This document shows, one piece after another, positions 8,277 to 17,802 of a stretch of 64,000 bases of DNA. The stretch is from Neorhizobium lilium (GTDB lineage Bacteria > Pseudomonadota > Alphaproteobacteria > Rhizobiales > Rhizobiaceae). The DNA is taken from positions 124,001 through 188,000 of the forward strand of contig NZ_SBIP01000003.1 in the NCBI RefSeq assembly GCF_004053875.1, written 5' to 3'. The notes beneath the pieces were generated by a model that was not told where the DNA came from, ran no database searches, and saw only the letters and a program-made list of their open reading frames with translations. Numbering within the stretch: position 1 is the stretch's first letter; each line of letters opens with the position of its first letter. The position numbers and the translations under genes were made by a program.

Positions 8277-8592
8277 AAATATCCGCTATGAGGTAGATCT
8301 CGATAACCTTCCGCCCCTGACGGACAAGCAGAAGGCGGAACTCGAGGCTCTGTCGCAACTTCCCGATGAGGAAATCGATTACAGTGATATTGCCGCCCTA
8401 GCTGACGACAAACTTGAACATATGGCGCGAGGACGGCTTTACCGTCCGGTCAAGCAGCAGATTACTGCCCGTGTCGATGCGGACGTGCTGGAGTGGCTGA
8501 AGTCACAGGGAAAAGGCTATCAGGCCCGCATGAACGCCATACTTCGCCGCGAAATGCTGGCGTCGGTCCGGAGTGGCAAGCAGGCCCGGTAG
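8257..8592 (+). CDS. brnA: BrnA-family antitoxin
   Basis: A 111-residue acidic-to-basic protein ending ITARVDADVLEWLKSQGKGY followed by QARMNAILRREM, the ribbon-helix-helix-type C-terminus of BrnA antitoxins. The ATG lies 20 bp inside the 3' end of the restored BrnT frame, the usual toxin-first, overlapping arrangement of brnTA. BrnA neutralises BrnT and autorepresses the operon by DNA binding. The frame is intact although its toxin partner is broken. It ends 11 bp before the convergent gpmA stop. Confidence 0.88.
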   Translation: MRKKSAENIRYEVDLDNLPPLTDKQKAELEALSQLPDEEIDYSDIAALADDKLEHMARGRLYRPVKQQITARVDADVLEWLKSQGKGYQARMNAILRREMLASVRSGKQAR

Positions 8593-8603
8593 ATCAATGA
8601 CAC

Positions 8604-9239
8604 TCAATGGGCGCCGGACATGTCGCCGAGGACGGCCTTGGAGGCGACGGTCGAATCGGCGTTGAGCGTGTAGACCATCGGCACGCCGGTTGCGAGGTTG
8701 AGCTTGAGGATCTCCTCCTTGCTCAGGCGGTCGAGCACCATGACGAGCGAGCGCAGCGAATTGCCATGCGCCGCCACCAGCACCGTCTCCCCGCGCAGCA
8801 CGCGCGGCAGGATCTCGGTCAGGTAGTAGGGCCAGACGCGGGCACCGGTGTCGCGCAGGCTCTCACCGCCAGGCGGCGGTACGTCATAGGAGCGGCGCCA
8901 GATATGCACCTGTTCCTCGCCCCATTTTTCCCGCGCATCGTCCTTGTTGAGCCCGGAGAGATCGCCGTAGTCGCGCTCGTTGAGCGCCTGGTCGCGGATG
9001 GTCTCGAGATCGGGCTGGCCGACCTTGTCGAGCACGATCTTCAACGTATCCTGGGCGCGCTTCAGCACCGAGGTGAAGGCGATGTCGAACTTGATGCCGG
9101 TATCGGCGAGCGCCTTCCCGCCGGTCTCGGCTTCCTGGATGCCAAGGGGGGTCAATTCCGGATCGCGCCAGCCGGTAAACAGGTTCTTCAGGTTCCACTC
9201 GCTCTGGCCGTGCCGAACGAGGACAAGGGTACCGCTCAT
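8604..9239 (-). CDS. gpmA: 2,3-bisphosphoglycerate-dependent phosphoglycerate mutase
   Basis: A 211-residue cofactor-dependent phosphoglycerate mutase interconverting 3- and 2-phosphoglycerate in glycolysis/gluconeogenesis. The phosphohistidine motif [10 protein letters not shown] (His10), catalytic Glu88 in LNERDYG and the second histidine in AAHGNS (His158) are all present. Two tandem ATGs occur; the second (9239) is preferred because GGAGG lies 6 nt upstream of it, against 3 nt for the first. It is the last gene of a minus-strand run mgsA-glk-ABC exporter-dapB-gpmA. Confidence 0.95.
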   Translation of the reverse strand: MSGTLVLVRHGQSEWNLKNLFTGWRDPELTPLGIQEAETGGKALADTGIKFDIAFTSVLKRAQDTLKIVLDKVGQPDLETIRDQALNERDYGDLSGLNKDDAREKWGEEQVHIWRRSYDVPPPGGESLRDTGARVWPYYLTEILPRVLRGETVLVAAHGNSLRSLVMVLDRLSKEEILKLNLATGVPMVYTLNADSTVASKAVLGDMSGAH

Positions 9240-9260
9240 CATATTCCTCCGAATGAATGT

Positions 9261-10079
9261 CTAGGAAAGCCCGAGAACGTCGAGCATGGAGTAAAATCCA
9301 GGTTTCTGATCTCGCGCCCAGAGTGCCGCTGCAACGGCGCCGCGCGCAAAGATCGAACGGTCTCGCGCGCTGTGGGAAAGGGTCAGCAACTCTCCTTCGC
9401 CCGCCAGAATGACGGAATGATCGCCGACGACGGAACCGCCGCGCAGGGTGGCAAAGCCGATCGTGCCGCTCTCCCGCGCACCCGTATGTCCGTCGCGGAC
9501 CCGCACCGACCGGCTTGCCAGATCCACGTCCCGACCGCGCGCCGCGGCTTCGCCGAGCAGCAGCGCCGTGCCGGACGGCGCATCCACCTTGTGCTTGTGG
9601 TGCATTTCGACGATCTCGATGTCCCAGCCCTTGGACGGAAGCGATTTTGCAGCCTGCTGCGTCAGCACAGAGAGCAGATTGACACCGAGGCTCATATTGC
9701 CCGATTTGACGATGCGTGCATGCCGGGCGGCTGCCTCGAACTTCGCCTCGTCCTCCGTCGAGCACCCGGTGGTGCCGATGACGTGGACGATGCGGGCCTG
9801 TGCGGCAAGGCCGGCAAAACCGATGCTTGCGGCCGGTGCTGTGAAATCCAGCACGCCCTCGGCATGGAGAAAGGCCTCTAGTGGATCGCTGGTCACGGCC
9901 ACACCCATCGTGCCCGCGCCGGCAAGCTCGCCGGCATCCTTGCCGATAAAGGCCGAGCCTTCCCGTTCAATCGCTGCGTGAAGCATGACGCCGTCGGTTT
10001 CCTGGATGACACGGATCAGCGTCTGGCCCATACGGCCCGCCGCGCCGACGACCACGAGCTTCATGTCTGGTGCGGTCAT
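9261..10079 (-). CDS. dapB: 4-hydroxy-tetrahydrodipicolinate reductase
   Basis: A 272-residue enzyme of the diaminopimelate/lysine pathway. Visible features are the N-terminal Rossmann dinucleotide loop GAAGRMG (12-18) and the active-site motif [13 protein letters not shown] (160 onward), which defines DapB and supplies the catalytic His and substrate-binding Lys. It reduces HTPA to tetrahydrodipicolinate with NAD(P)H in the cytoplasm, feeding peptidoglycan and lysine synthesis. It lies between the ABC exporter and gpmA with short gaps; the gpmA leader holds the GGAGG. Confidence 0.96.
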   Translation of the reverse strand: MTAPDMKLVVVGAAGRMGQTLIRVIQETDGVMLHAAIEREGSAFIGKDAGELAGAGTMGVAVTSDPLEAFLHAEGVLDFTAPAASIGFAGLAAQARIVHVIGTTGCSTEDEAKFEAAARHARIVKSGNMSLGVNLLSVLTQQAAKSLPSKGWDIEIVEMHHKHKVDAPSGTALLLGEAAARGRDVDLASRSVRVRDGHTGARESGTIGFATLRGGSVVGDHSVILAGEGELLTLSHSARDRSIFARGAVAAALWARDQKPGFYSMLDVLGLS

Positions 10080-10097
10080 GCGGGACGTTCCTTGCTG

Positions 10098-11879
10098 TCA
10101 GATTTCTATGCCGATGGCGGGCGCTTGCAGATTGTTGAGGCGAGCGTAAAGCCCGTCCTTTCGCTGCGCAAGCACCGCATGGCTGCCTTCTTCCACGACG
10201 CGGCCATCGTGCATGACGATGATCTTGTCTGCCTTGACGACCGTCGATAGGCGGTGCGCGATGACGACAACGGTGCGGCCGCGCATGGCAACGTCGAGCG
10301 CCTTCTGCACGGCGGCTTCCGATTCGTTGTCGAGCGCGGAGGTCGCTTCGTCCAGAAGCAGGATCGGCGCATTGCGCACTAGGGCGCGGGCGATCGACAG
10401 ACGCTGGCGCTGCCCGCCGGACAGCGTGATGCCATTTTCGCCGACAGGCGTATCGTAGCCCTGCGGCTGCGCGAGGATGAAGTCATGCGCATAGGCGAGC
10501 CTTGCCGCCTGCTCCACATCGGCATCGCTGGCGGTTGGAAGGCCGTAGCGGATATTGTCGCGGATGGACCCCTCGAACAGATAAGGCTGTTGCGAGACAT
10601 AGGCGAGCTGCCGCCGGAGCGAGGTCTTGGTGACCTCAGCTATGTTCTGGCCGTCGATCAGGATCTGTCCTTCGGTCGGGTCGTAGAACCGCGGAATGAG
10701 GTTGATGATCGTCGATTTGCCAGCACCGGAGGGACCGACGAGCGCCGTTGTCTGTCCGCCTTCGGCCACGAGGTTGAGGCCGCGCAGGATCTGTCCGCCA
10801 TTCGCATAGGAAAAGACGACATCGCGTAGCTCGACACGGGCCTCTGTCACAACGAGGTCCTTGGCATCCGGCGTCTCGCGCTGCGCCGGCTGTGTGTCGA
10901 GCAGAGCGTAGATCATCTGCGCGTTGACCACTGCGCGGTCGATCTGGACCTGCAGCTTGGCCAGCCGGCGGGCAGGATCGTAGGCCATCAGGAGAGCTGT
11001 CACGAAGGCGAAGAAGGCACCCGGCGGCACGTTGTTGTAGATCGATCGGAAGGCCGCATAGGCAAGCACGCTGGAGATGGCAAAGCCTGCGAAGGTCTCG
11101 GTCAGAGGCGAGGTGCGCTCGGAAAGCCGGGCGATCCGGTTTGCGCGTCGCTCGGCCGTGTCGATGATGCCGTTGACCTTGTTCTCGAGCTCCTGCTCCA
11201 TGGTGAAGGCCTTGACGATCGCGATACCCTGGATCGTCTCCTGCATGGCGCCCAGCACCCGGCTGTTGACCTCGACGGATTCGCGGGTGGCGGCGCGCAG
11301 ACGCTTGGACACATACCGCAAGGCGTAGAGAAGCGGCGGCGCAACGCCGAACACGATCAGCGAGAGCACCCAATCCTTGGCCACCATGACGCCGATCAGC
11401 GACACCAGAGTGAGCAGGTCCCTCGCCGTGGAGGTCACCGTCAGGTTGAGCACGTCGCGGATGCCGTTGACGTTCTGGCTGACCTGCGCCGCCAGATAAG
11501 CGGAACGGGCTTCGGCAAAATAGCCGACGGACAGCGTCATCAGGTGGGAATAGAGCCGGCGCTGGTATCGGGCGACGATGTTGTTGCCGATCTTCGACAG
11601 CGTCACCGCCTGGCCATAGGTCGCGAACCCGCGTACGATGAAGGCAGCCAGGATCGAGCCGCAGATCAGCCAGACCACGTCTGCGTTGCGGTTCGCGAAA
11701 GCCTCGTTGACCACGGATTCCATGATCCACGCCGTGAAGGCAGTGGAAAGCGCGACGGCGATGAGACAGAAGATCGCGAAGGCATAGCCGCGGACATGGT
11801 CGCGGCCGTTTTCGGCGATCACCCGTTTCAGCACGCTGACGACGGTGACGGAATCGACGTGCCTCTTTGTGTCTTTCAA
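10098..11879 (-). CDS. ABC exporter, fused permease/ATPase (MsbA/lipid-type)
   Basis: A 593-residue half-transporter with an N-terminal six-helix membrane domain (about residues 30-330) followed by an ATPase domain: Walker A GPSGAGKST (382-390), signature LSGGQRQR (486-493), Walker B ILLLDEATSALD (506-517) and the H-loop AHRLST. The architecture is that of MsbA/LmrA-like exporters acting as homodimers in the inner membrane. Rhizobial orthologues at this position are usually annotated as lipid or multidrug exporters; the substrate cannot be read from the sequence. It lies 113 bp downstream of glk and 18 bp upstream of dapB. Confidence 0.92.
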   Translation of the reverse strand: MKDTKRHVDSVTVVSVLKRVIAENGRDHVRGYAFAIFCLIAVALSTAFTAWIMESVVNEAFANRNADVVWLICGSILAAFIVRGFATYGQAVTLSKIGNNIVARYQRRLYSHLMTLSVGYFAEARSAYLAAQVSQNVNGIRDVLNLTVTSTARDLLTLVSLIGVMVAKDWVLSLIVFGVAPPLLYALRYVSKRLRAATRESVEVNSRVLGAMQETIQGIAIVKAFTMEQELENKVNGIIDTAERRANRIARLSERTSPLTETFAGFAISSVLAYAAFRSIYNNVPPGAFFAFVTALLMAYDPARRLAKLQVQIDRAVVNAQMIYALLDTQPAQRETPDAKDLVVTEARVELRDVVFSYANGGQILRGLNLVAEGGQTTALVGPSGAGKSTIINLIPRFYDPTEGQILIDGQNIAEVTKTSLRRQLAYVSQQPYLFEGSIRDNIRYGLPTASDADVEQAARLAYAHDFILAQPQGYDTPVGENGITLSGGQRQRLSIARALVRNAPILLLDEATSALDNESEAAVQKALDVAMRGRTVVVIAHRLSTVVKADKIIVMHDGRVVEEGSHAVLAQRKDGLYARLNNLQAPAIGIEI

Positions 11880-11992
11880 TCTGCTTTCCTGCCTTGGGCT
11901 CGTATGCCGGAGGGATAGGCCTATTAAACCCTTGGCGCGCCCTTTGCCAACCGACGCATCCTGATTAGCTGCGGCTGTTGCATTCCGGCCTA

Positions 11993-13018
11993 TTATCTTT
12001 CGAGCCGCCAGCGGCGCCCTTCGGTCGAAATTCCATAAGCCGATGGCTTGCGCGCAAAGCTGGCAAGGCCCGCAAGCGCTGCCTGCGGGTGGGTGACGAC
12101 GAAGGTCGGTATCGTCTTCATCAGTTCCGTATGGGGAGCCTTGTCCTCGAAGCCTGCGCGGAATTCGGGACCTTTAAGCGCCGGAATGATCTTCTGCGAA
12201 ATCCCGCCCGCAAGATACACGCCGCCACGTGCCATGAAGATCAGCGCCATGTCGCCGGCCAACCGTCCGAGATAGGTCACGAACAGGGACAGCGTTTCCG
12301 CAGCCTGCAGGTTCTCGCCCTTGAGGCCGTGGGCCGTCACGTCGGCCGGTATGCTGAGCGCCGGTTCGATCCCATCCGCAAGGCAGATAGCCCGGTAAAT
12401 GTTGACGAGGCCGCGGCCGCACAGCAGTTGCTCGGCGGAAATACGCCCCTCGATCGGCTCGAGATGCGGAAAGATCTCGAAATCGCGTTCGGAGCGTGGT
12501 CCGACATCCACATGGCCGCCTTCTCCGGGAACCGGAAACCAGGCCTCGCGCGCATGAAGGAGGCCGGCAACGCCAAGGCCGGTGCCTGGGCCAAGCACGA
12601 CGCGCGAGGCCACATGCGGCTCTCCGGCCGTCCCCAGGCTTTCGCGGTACTGCTCCGGAAGTCCTGAGATAGCAAGCGCCTGCGCTTCGAAATCGTTGAC
12701 GACAAGCACATCCTCGAAGCCGAGTTCGGAAATCATCGTCTTCGGGCGCACGACCCAGTCGCAATTGGTCAGGTCGATCTCGTCGCCGTCGATCGGCCCA
12801 GCAACGGCAAGGATCGCCGACCGAGGCCGCACGGCCGTTCCATCAAGCACGACCTGCCGGATGGCGTCATCGATCGTGGGGAACTCCGCGGTCTGTACCG
12901 TGGGAAACTCATGGGGCTCGCCATGCTCGTCGGCAAGGATGGAGAAGCGGGCATTGGTGCCGCCTATATCGCCGATCAGGATGGGAAAGGGCATGGCTTG
13001 GATATGGGCGTCGGACAT
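11993..13018 (-). CDS. glk: Glucokinase
   Basis: A 341-residue hexokinase-fold kinase of the bacterial Glk (non-ROK) family. The phosphate-1 loop [12 protein letters not shown] near the N-terminus, the sugar-binding VVNDFEAQA region, the adenosine-loop [10 protein letters not shown] and [14 protein letters not shown] are all recognisable. It phosphorylates cytosolic glucose with ATP, the entry to the Entner-Doudoroff pathway in rhizobia. It lies 20 bp downstream of mgsA on the same strand, a pairing of sugar entry with the methylglyoxal overflow valve that suggests co-transcription. Confidence 0.94.
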   Translation of the reverse strand: MSDAHIQAMPFPILIGDIGGTNARFSILADEHGEPHEFPTVQTAEFPTIDDAIRQVVLDGTAVRPRSAILAVAGPIDGDEIDLTNCDWVVRPKTMISELGFEDVLVVNDFEAQALAISGLPEQYRESLGTAGEPHVASRVVLGPGTGLGVAGLLHAREAWFPVPGEGGHVDVGPRSERDFEIFPHLEPIEGRISAEQLLCGRGLVNIYRAICLADGIEPALSIPADVTAHGLKGENLQAAETLSLFVTYLGRLAGDMALIFMARGGVYLAGGISQKIIPALKGPEFRAGFEDKAPHTELMKTIPTFVVTHPQAALAGLASFARKPSAYGISTEGRRWRLER

Positions 13019-13037
13019 GAGGCGGATGCAATCCTTC

Positions 13038-13412
13038 CTATTGGAAGTCGATGAACTTGGCGGCAGTGGCCCGGTTCAGCGCCATGGGAATATCGTAGAG
13101 GGTAGCCAGCCGCGTCAACGCCTTGACGTCGACGTCGTGAGGCATGGCACTGAGCGGATCGATGAAGAAGATGAGCATGTTGACTTCGCCGGTGGCGATC
13201 ATCGCGCCGATCTGCTGATCGCCGCCGAGAGGGCCGCTCTTGAGGCGGGTAACCTGTAATCCAGGACATGCCTCCTGAACGCGGCCGCCGGTGGTGCCGG
13301 TTGCCACCAAGCGAAAACGCGACAGCGCCGCCTGATGCTGCCGCGCAAATTCCGCCATGTCGTCCTTTTTCTGGTCATGCGCGATCAGCGCAATGCAGGG
13401 TGGGACAGACAT
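13038..13412 (-). CDS. mgsA: Methylglyoxal synthase
   Basis: A 124-residue protein starting [19 protein letters not shown]. It shows the phosphate-binding ATGTTGGR loop, [14 protein letters not shown] with the catalytic Asp (D65) and [14 protein letters not shown] with the conserved His (H92). It converts dihydroxyacetone phosphate to methylglyoxal and phosphate, relieving sugar-phosphate stress. The start was chosen for the GAGGAA sequence 6-7 nt upstream; a longer in-frame reading has a non-conserved 25-residue leader. At 124 residues it is somewhat shorter than the E. coli enzyme because the C-terminal tail is absent. Confidence 0.93.
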   Translation of the reverse strand: MSVPPCIALIAHDQKKDDMAEFARQHQAALSRFRLVATGTTGGRVQEACPGLQVTRLKSGPLGGDQQIGAMIATGEVNMLIFFIDPLSAMPHDVDVKALTRLATLYDIPMALNRATAAKFIDFQ

Positions 13413-13514
13413 GAAGGTTCCTCGCCAGACATTCAATCGATTGTGCTGGCCTTCTAGCCTGCCCGGAACCGGTTGGAAAGATGGCATCCGCGGAAACTCC
13501 GCGACGGCAAGTCC

Positions 13515-14567
13515 CTACCTGTTCGGCCTTTGCTGCGGTAACGGAATGTCGGCCGCAGGTTCTGTGACTGCGGCGTCGATGCTTTTTGCGGCAGCCGGAA
13601 CCGGCGGCTCTTGCGAATAGGCCATGGTGTTTCCACCATAGGTCGCGTCCGCTTCGGCACGCGAAGGCGCGGCGAGAACGGCGGCGCAGGCCTTGGGCAG
13701 GTCGGACAGCATGACCTGCCGGGGCTTGACCGGCTTCTTGTTGGGGTCGGGCTTTGGCGGTGGCGCCCAGGGTTCCTTGGTGAACCACCAGGCAAAGGCC
13801 TTGCTGTTGCAGTCGTCGCTGGCCGGCGATTCCGCCTGCTTCTGGCAGGTGGCGGAGCCGGGCGGGCAGGACAGTCGGACATGAAAATGCTCGTCGTGGC
13901 CGTAGATCGGCCGCACCTTGCCGAGCAGGCTGCGATCACCTGTCCAGGTCTCGCACAGCTTCTTCTTGATGGCCGGATTGACGAAGACCCGCTCCACCTG
14001 CGGATAGCTTGCCGCCTGCATGATCAGCTTGGCGTTGGTGCTGCCCCAGCGCTTTGGATCGACAGTCAGGAACTTGCTCTTGTCGAGCATGGATGTGAAG
14101 GGCATGTCCTCGCGCTGCTGAATGCTCAGCGGCTGCGCCGGCTTGGGCGTGAACCAGATATCGGCATCGAGCCCAATCTGGTGCGAGGCATGGCCGGTGA
14201 TCATCGGGCCGCCGCGGGGCTGGGAAATGTCCCCAACCAATATGCCCGATCCCCAGCCGAGCCTGGCGGCGTCGCGGGAGAACTGCTCCAGAAAGCCGAT
14301 CATCGCCGGGTTGCCCCAGCGGCGGTTGCGCGACAGGCGCATGGCCTGCCAGGTGGGTCCGTCAGTGGGGAGGGCGACTGCGCCCGCCATGCAGCCCTTG
14401 GCGTAGAAGCCGAGCGGCTCCGGATCGGACCGGGTCGGCAGCTTGACGGAGCCGAACAGCTGCTTTGCTGTAGCTGCATCCTGTGCTTGTGCTCCGCTGC
14501 TGCCGAGAATGCCGATGGCGAGCGCTGCGGCCGCCAATTTGAATGCAATTCCTGAAGTCGCTCTCAT
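13515..14567 (-). CDS. mepA: Penicillin-insensitive murein DD-endopeptidase (peptidase M74)
   Basis: A 350-residue secreted protein with a signal peptide (MRATSGIAFKLAAAALAIGI, cleavage probably after GAQA near residue 28). The zinc-binding motifs of the LAS family are intact: GHASHQIGLDADIW (His126, His129, Asp136) and YGHDEHFHVRL (His224, His227, His229), aligning with the ligands known in E. coli MepA. It cleaves D-Ala-mDAP cross-links in periplasmic peptidoglycan. The C-terminal 70 residues are a Pro/Ala-rich extension not seen in the short enterobacterial protein. It stands alone, 102 bp upstream of mgsA. Confidence 0.92.
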   Translation of the reverse strand: MRATSGIAFKLAAAALAIGILGSSGAQAQDAATAKQLFGSVKLPTRSDPEPLGFYAKGCMAGAVALPTDGPTWQAMRLSRNRRWGNPAMIGFLEQFSRDAARLGWGSGILVGDISQPRGGPMITGHASHQIGLDADIWFTPKPAQPLSIQQREDMPFTSMLDKSKFLTVDPKRWGSTNAKLIMQAASYPQVERVFVNPAIKKKLCETWTGDRSLLGKVRPIYGHDEHFHVRLSCPPGSATCQKQAESPASDDCNSKAFAWWFTKEPWAPPPKPDPNKKPVKPRQVMLSDLPKACAAVLAAPSRAEADATYGGNTMAYSQEPPVPAAAKSIDAAVTEPAADIPLPQQRPNR

Positions 14568-14729
14568 GCCTGTCCGCCAAATCATCTGTCGCCTGCAGTG
14601 TAGTGGGAAAAACAGGCTTGGTGAAACAGAGATATGTTTGCAGATAAGACGGTTGTGAGGCACGGCTCCTATTTTTTGCCTGCTTTTACCCTATGCTTGC
14701 CGGAACAAACGAATGTGGAAGGGGTCTGA

Positions 14730-16568
14730 ATGCTTGTCGCTCGTCTCGTGTCGGGTTTCGCGATTGCTCTAACGGCAACGGTCTTCGGGTTTGCCGCATC
14801 GCATGCAGAGGAACCGAAATGGCGGCACGGAATCGCGGTCATCGGCGATCTGAAGCTGCCGGCCGACTTCAAACAGCTTCCCTATGTGAATCCTGACGCG
14901 CCGAAGTCGGGCGAACTGCGTCTTGCGGACGAAGGCACGTTCGACAATCTAAATTTGGTGATCGACCGGGGAGCTGCGGCTGCCGGGCTTTCTCTCGCCT
15001 ACGACACGCTGATGAAGAAATCCGAAGACGAGGTCTTTGGCACGTATGGCCTTCTGGCGGACGCCATATCCTATCCGGATGATGTGTCGTCGGCTACGTT
15101 CCGGCTGAGGCCGGAAGCGAAATGGGCGGACGGGCAGCCTGTCACGCCGGAAGACGTGATCTTCAGCCTGGAGAAGTTCAAAGAGCACAGCGCCATGTAT
15201 TCCGGCTACTATCGCCACGTTACCGGGGCCGAAAAGACCGGCGATCGCGAGGTGACGTTCCGGTTCGATGAAAAGAACAACCGGGAGCTCCCCTCCATCG
15301 TCGGCGACTTCCCGATCCTGCCGAAGCACTGGTGGGAGGGGCAGGATGCGCAGGGCAAGCAACGCGATGTTTCGCGCACGACGCTCGAGCCGCCACTGGG
15401 GTCGGGACCGTACAAGATCGCGTCGCTTCAGCCCGGGTCCACCATCCGCTACGAACTGCGGGACGATTATTGGGGCAAGGACCTGCCAATCAACCGGGGC
15501 CAGAATAATTTCCGGATTATCGGCTACACCTATTTTTCCGATGCCGACGTCGAGTTCGAAGCCTTCCGGGCCGGCACTATCGATTATCGCCAGGAAAACA
15601 GCTCCAGCCGTTGGGCGACCCGTTATGACTTCGACGCGGTGAAGGATGGCCGTGTGACAAAGGAGGCTTTGTCCAATCCGTTCAAGGCGACCGGGATCAT
15701 GCAGGCGATGGTTCCCAACTTGCGCCGCGACATCTTCAAGGACGCGCGTGTGCGCGAGGCGCTGAACTATGCCTTCGATTTTGAGAGCCTCAATCGAGAC
15801 CTTGCTTATAACGGCCTCAAGCGCGTCGACAGCTTTTTCTGGGGCACGGAGCTTGCCTCATCCGGTCTGCCGCAGGGCCGAGAGCTGGAAATTCTCCAGG
15901 AGCTGAAGGACAAGATCCCGCCGCAGGTGTTCACCACGCCTTATGCCAATCCGATCGGCGGCGATGCGAACAAGGTTCGCGATAACTTCCGCACGGCAAT
16001 CGGCCTGCTGAAGGAAGCCGGCTGGGAGCTGAAAGGCAACCGCATGGTCAACGCAAAGACAGGCCAGCCGTTGAGCTTCGAAATCCTGCTCAGCAGCGCC
16101 TCGCAGGAGCGTTCCGTCAATCCGTATGTTGCCAGCTTGAAGAAGATCGGCATCGAAGCACGCATCCGCACCGTAGATGCCTCGCAGTATGTCAACCGCA
16201 CCCGGAGCTTCGATTACGACGTCATCTGGGCGGTCTGGGCGGAAACGATGAACCCGGGCAACGAACAGGCGGAATATTGGGGCTCACGATCCGCAGAGCG
16301 GCAGGGATCGCGAAATTATGCGGGTATCGCCGATCCGGCCATCGATGCGCTGATTGGTAAAATCACCTCTGCGCCTAATCGCGACGATCAGTTGGCCGCG
16401 GTAAAAGCTTTGGACCGCGTTCTGCTCGCCAACCATTATGTGGTGCCGCTCTTCTATTCGGGCGAAGCAAAGATCGCCTATTGGAACCGCATCGCCCGAC
16501 CTGAAACGCTGCCGGAATACGGTATAGGCTTTCCCGAGAGCTGGTGGTCGAAGCAGGCCAACAAGTAA
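14730..16568 (+). CDS. yejA: Oligopeptide ABC transporter, periplasmic binding protein YejA
   Basis: A 612-residue family 5 extracellular solute-binding protein, MLVARLVSGF...ASHA|EEPKWRHG, with a Sec signal peptide ending near residue 26. Long and rich in aromatic motifs typical of YejA (GSGPYKIA; PEAKWADGQPVTPEDVIFS). It captures peptides in the periplasm for the YejBEF permease/ATPase encoded immediately downstream. In other bacteria Yej systems take up peptide antibiotics such as microcin C and affect sensitivity to host defence peptides; for this strain that is inference. Confidence 0.93.
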   Translation: MLVARLVSGFAIALTATVFGFAASHAEEPKWRHGIAVIGDLKLPADFKQLPYVNPDAPKSGELRLADEGTFDNLNLVIDRGAAAAGLSLAYDTLMKKSEDEVFGTYGLLADAISYPDDVSSATFRLRPEAKWADGQPVTPEDVIFSLEKFKEHSAMYSGYYRHVTGAEKTGDREVTFRFDEKNNRELPSIVGDFPILPKHWWEGQDAQGKQRDVSRTTLEPPLGSGPYKIASLQPGSTIRYELRDDYWGKDLPINRGQNNFRIIGYTYFSDADVEFEAFRAGTIDYRQENSSSRWATRYDFDAVKDGRVTKEALSNPFKATGIMQAMVPNLRRDIFKDARVREALNYAFDFESLNRDLAYNGLKRVDSFFWGTELASSGLPQGRELEILQELKDKIPPQVFTTPYANPIGGDANKVRDNFRTAIGLLKEAGWELKGNRMVNAKTGQPLSFEILLSSASQERSVNPYVASLKKIGIEARIRTVDASQYVNRTRSFDYDVIWAVWAETMNPGNEQAEYWGSRSAERQGSRNYAGIADPAIDALIGKITSAPNRDDQLAAVKALDRVLLANHYVVPLFYSGEAKIAYWNRIARPETLPEYGIGFPESWWSKQANK

Positions 16569-16580
16569 AGTGGGCAAGTA

Positions 16581-16605
16581 TGGTGAGCAAGTGAGGCTTG
16601 CACCA
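16581..16605 (+). other. Intercistronic hairpin between yejA and yejB
   Basis: TGGT-GA-GCAAG (16581-16591) can pair with CTTGC-ACCA (16597-16605) around the loop at 16592-16596, with a 2-nt bulge. There is no following T-run, so it is not an intrinsic terminator. In solute-binding-protein operons such hairpins often stabilise the upstream message and give more binding protein than permease. Structure seen by eye; function inferred. Confidence 0.45.
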
Positions 16606-16722
16606 CTAGCCGGCAACTGGTCCAAATAAGCGCTGTGATTCGCATGGTACAGGGAAACGGTTTTTGATTTTGGCTGAGAAACATGCGCGGCAATCCTCGG
16701 CGACAAGCGTTGGAGCCGCCTG

Positions 16723-17802
16723 ATGGGCGCCTATATTCTCCGTCGCGTCCTGCTGATGATACCAACCATTGTTGGCATCATGGCGATTTCCTTTCTCGTC
16801 GTGCAGTTCGCACCCGGCGGACCGGTCGAGCAGGTGATTGCCCAGCTCCAGGGCCAGGACAGCGGAGACCGCCTGTCCGGCAGCGCCGACATGGCGAACC
16901 AGGGTGGCGGCGAGGACAGCCGATACCGTGGTGCCCAGGGGCTGGATCCGGAATTCATCAAGAAGCTCGAAAAGCAGTTCGGCTTCGACAAGCCGCCTCT
17001 GACCCGCTTCCTGCAGATGATGTGGAACTATATCCGCTTCGACTTTGGCGAAAGCTTCTTCCGCAACACGCCGGTGCTGGACCTCATCATCGACAAGATG
17101 CCGGTCTCCATTTCGCTCGGCATCTGGATCCTGCTGGCTTCGTACCTGATCTCCATCCCGCTCGGCATCCGCAAGGCCGTCAAGGACGGCTCCACCTTCG
17201 ACGTCTGGACCTCGGGCGTCATCATCGTCGGCTATGCCGTCCCGAGCTTCCTGTTCGGCATCCTGCTGATCGTGTTGTTTGCCGGCGGCTCCTTCTTCAA
17301 CTGGTTTCCGCTGCGCGGCCTTGTCTCGGATAATTTTGCCGACCTCTCCTGGTGGCAGAAGATCATCGACTATTTCTGGCATCTCGCGCTGCCGCTGATC
17401 GCCATGTCGCTGTCGGCCTTCGCAACGACGACCCTGCTCACCAAGAATTCCTTTATCGACGAGATCAAGAAGCAGTACGTCACCACCGCCCGCGCCAAGG
17501 GCCTGACGGAGCGGCAGGTTCTCTACGGCCATGTCTTCCGCAATGCCATGCTGATCGTCATCGCCGGCTTCCCGAGCGCCTTCATCTCGGCCTTCTTCAC
17601 CGGCTCGCTGCTGATCGAGAACATCTTCTCGCTGGATGGCCTGGGACGGCTTGGCTATCTCGCTATTCTCAACCGTGATTATCCGATCGTGTTCGGCACG
17701 CTCTTCATCTTTTCGCTGCTCGGCCTTTTCGTGAACCTCGTCTCCGACCTCATCTATACCTGGATCGATCCGCGCATCGACTTCGAGCGGAGGGATGTCT
17801 GA
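16723..17802 (+). CDS. yejB: Oligopeptide ABC transporter permease YejB
   Basis: A 359-residue inner-membrane permease of the binding-protein-dependent family: first helix about 10-30, a large periplasmic loop (about 35-130) and then five further hydrophobic segments. The cytoplasmic EAA loop with the conserved Gly ([20 protein letters not shown]) that contacts the ATPase is present. Its stop overlaps the yejE start by one base (TGATG), so the two permeases are translationally coupled. It pairs with YejE to form the membrane channel. Confidence 0.93.
   Translation: MGAYILRRVLLMIPTIVGIMAISFLVVQFAPGGPVEQVIAQLQGQDSGDRLSGSADMANQGGGEDSRYRGAQGLDPEFIKKLEKQFGFDKPPLTRFLQMMWNYIRFDFGESFFRNTPVLDLIIDKMPVSISLGIWILLASYLISIPLGIRKAVKDGSTFDVWTSGVIIVGYAVPSFLFGILLIVLFAGGSFFNWFPLRGLVSDNFADLSWWQKIIDYFWHLALPLIAMSLSAFATTTLLTKNSFIDEIKKQYVTTARAKGLTERQVLYGHVFRNAMLIVIAGFPSAFISAFFTGSLLIENIFSLDGLGRLGYLAILNRDYPIVFGTLFIFSLLGLFVNLVSDLIYTWIDPRIDFERRDV

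Noticed and set aside
8607-9881. A 424-codon plus-strand frame opposite gpmA and dapB
   Set aside because: Antisense shadow; gpmA and dapB carry all catalytic motifs on the other strand.
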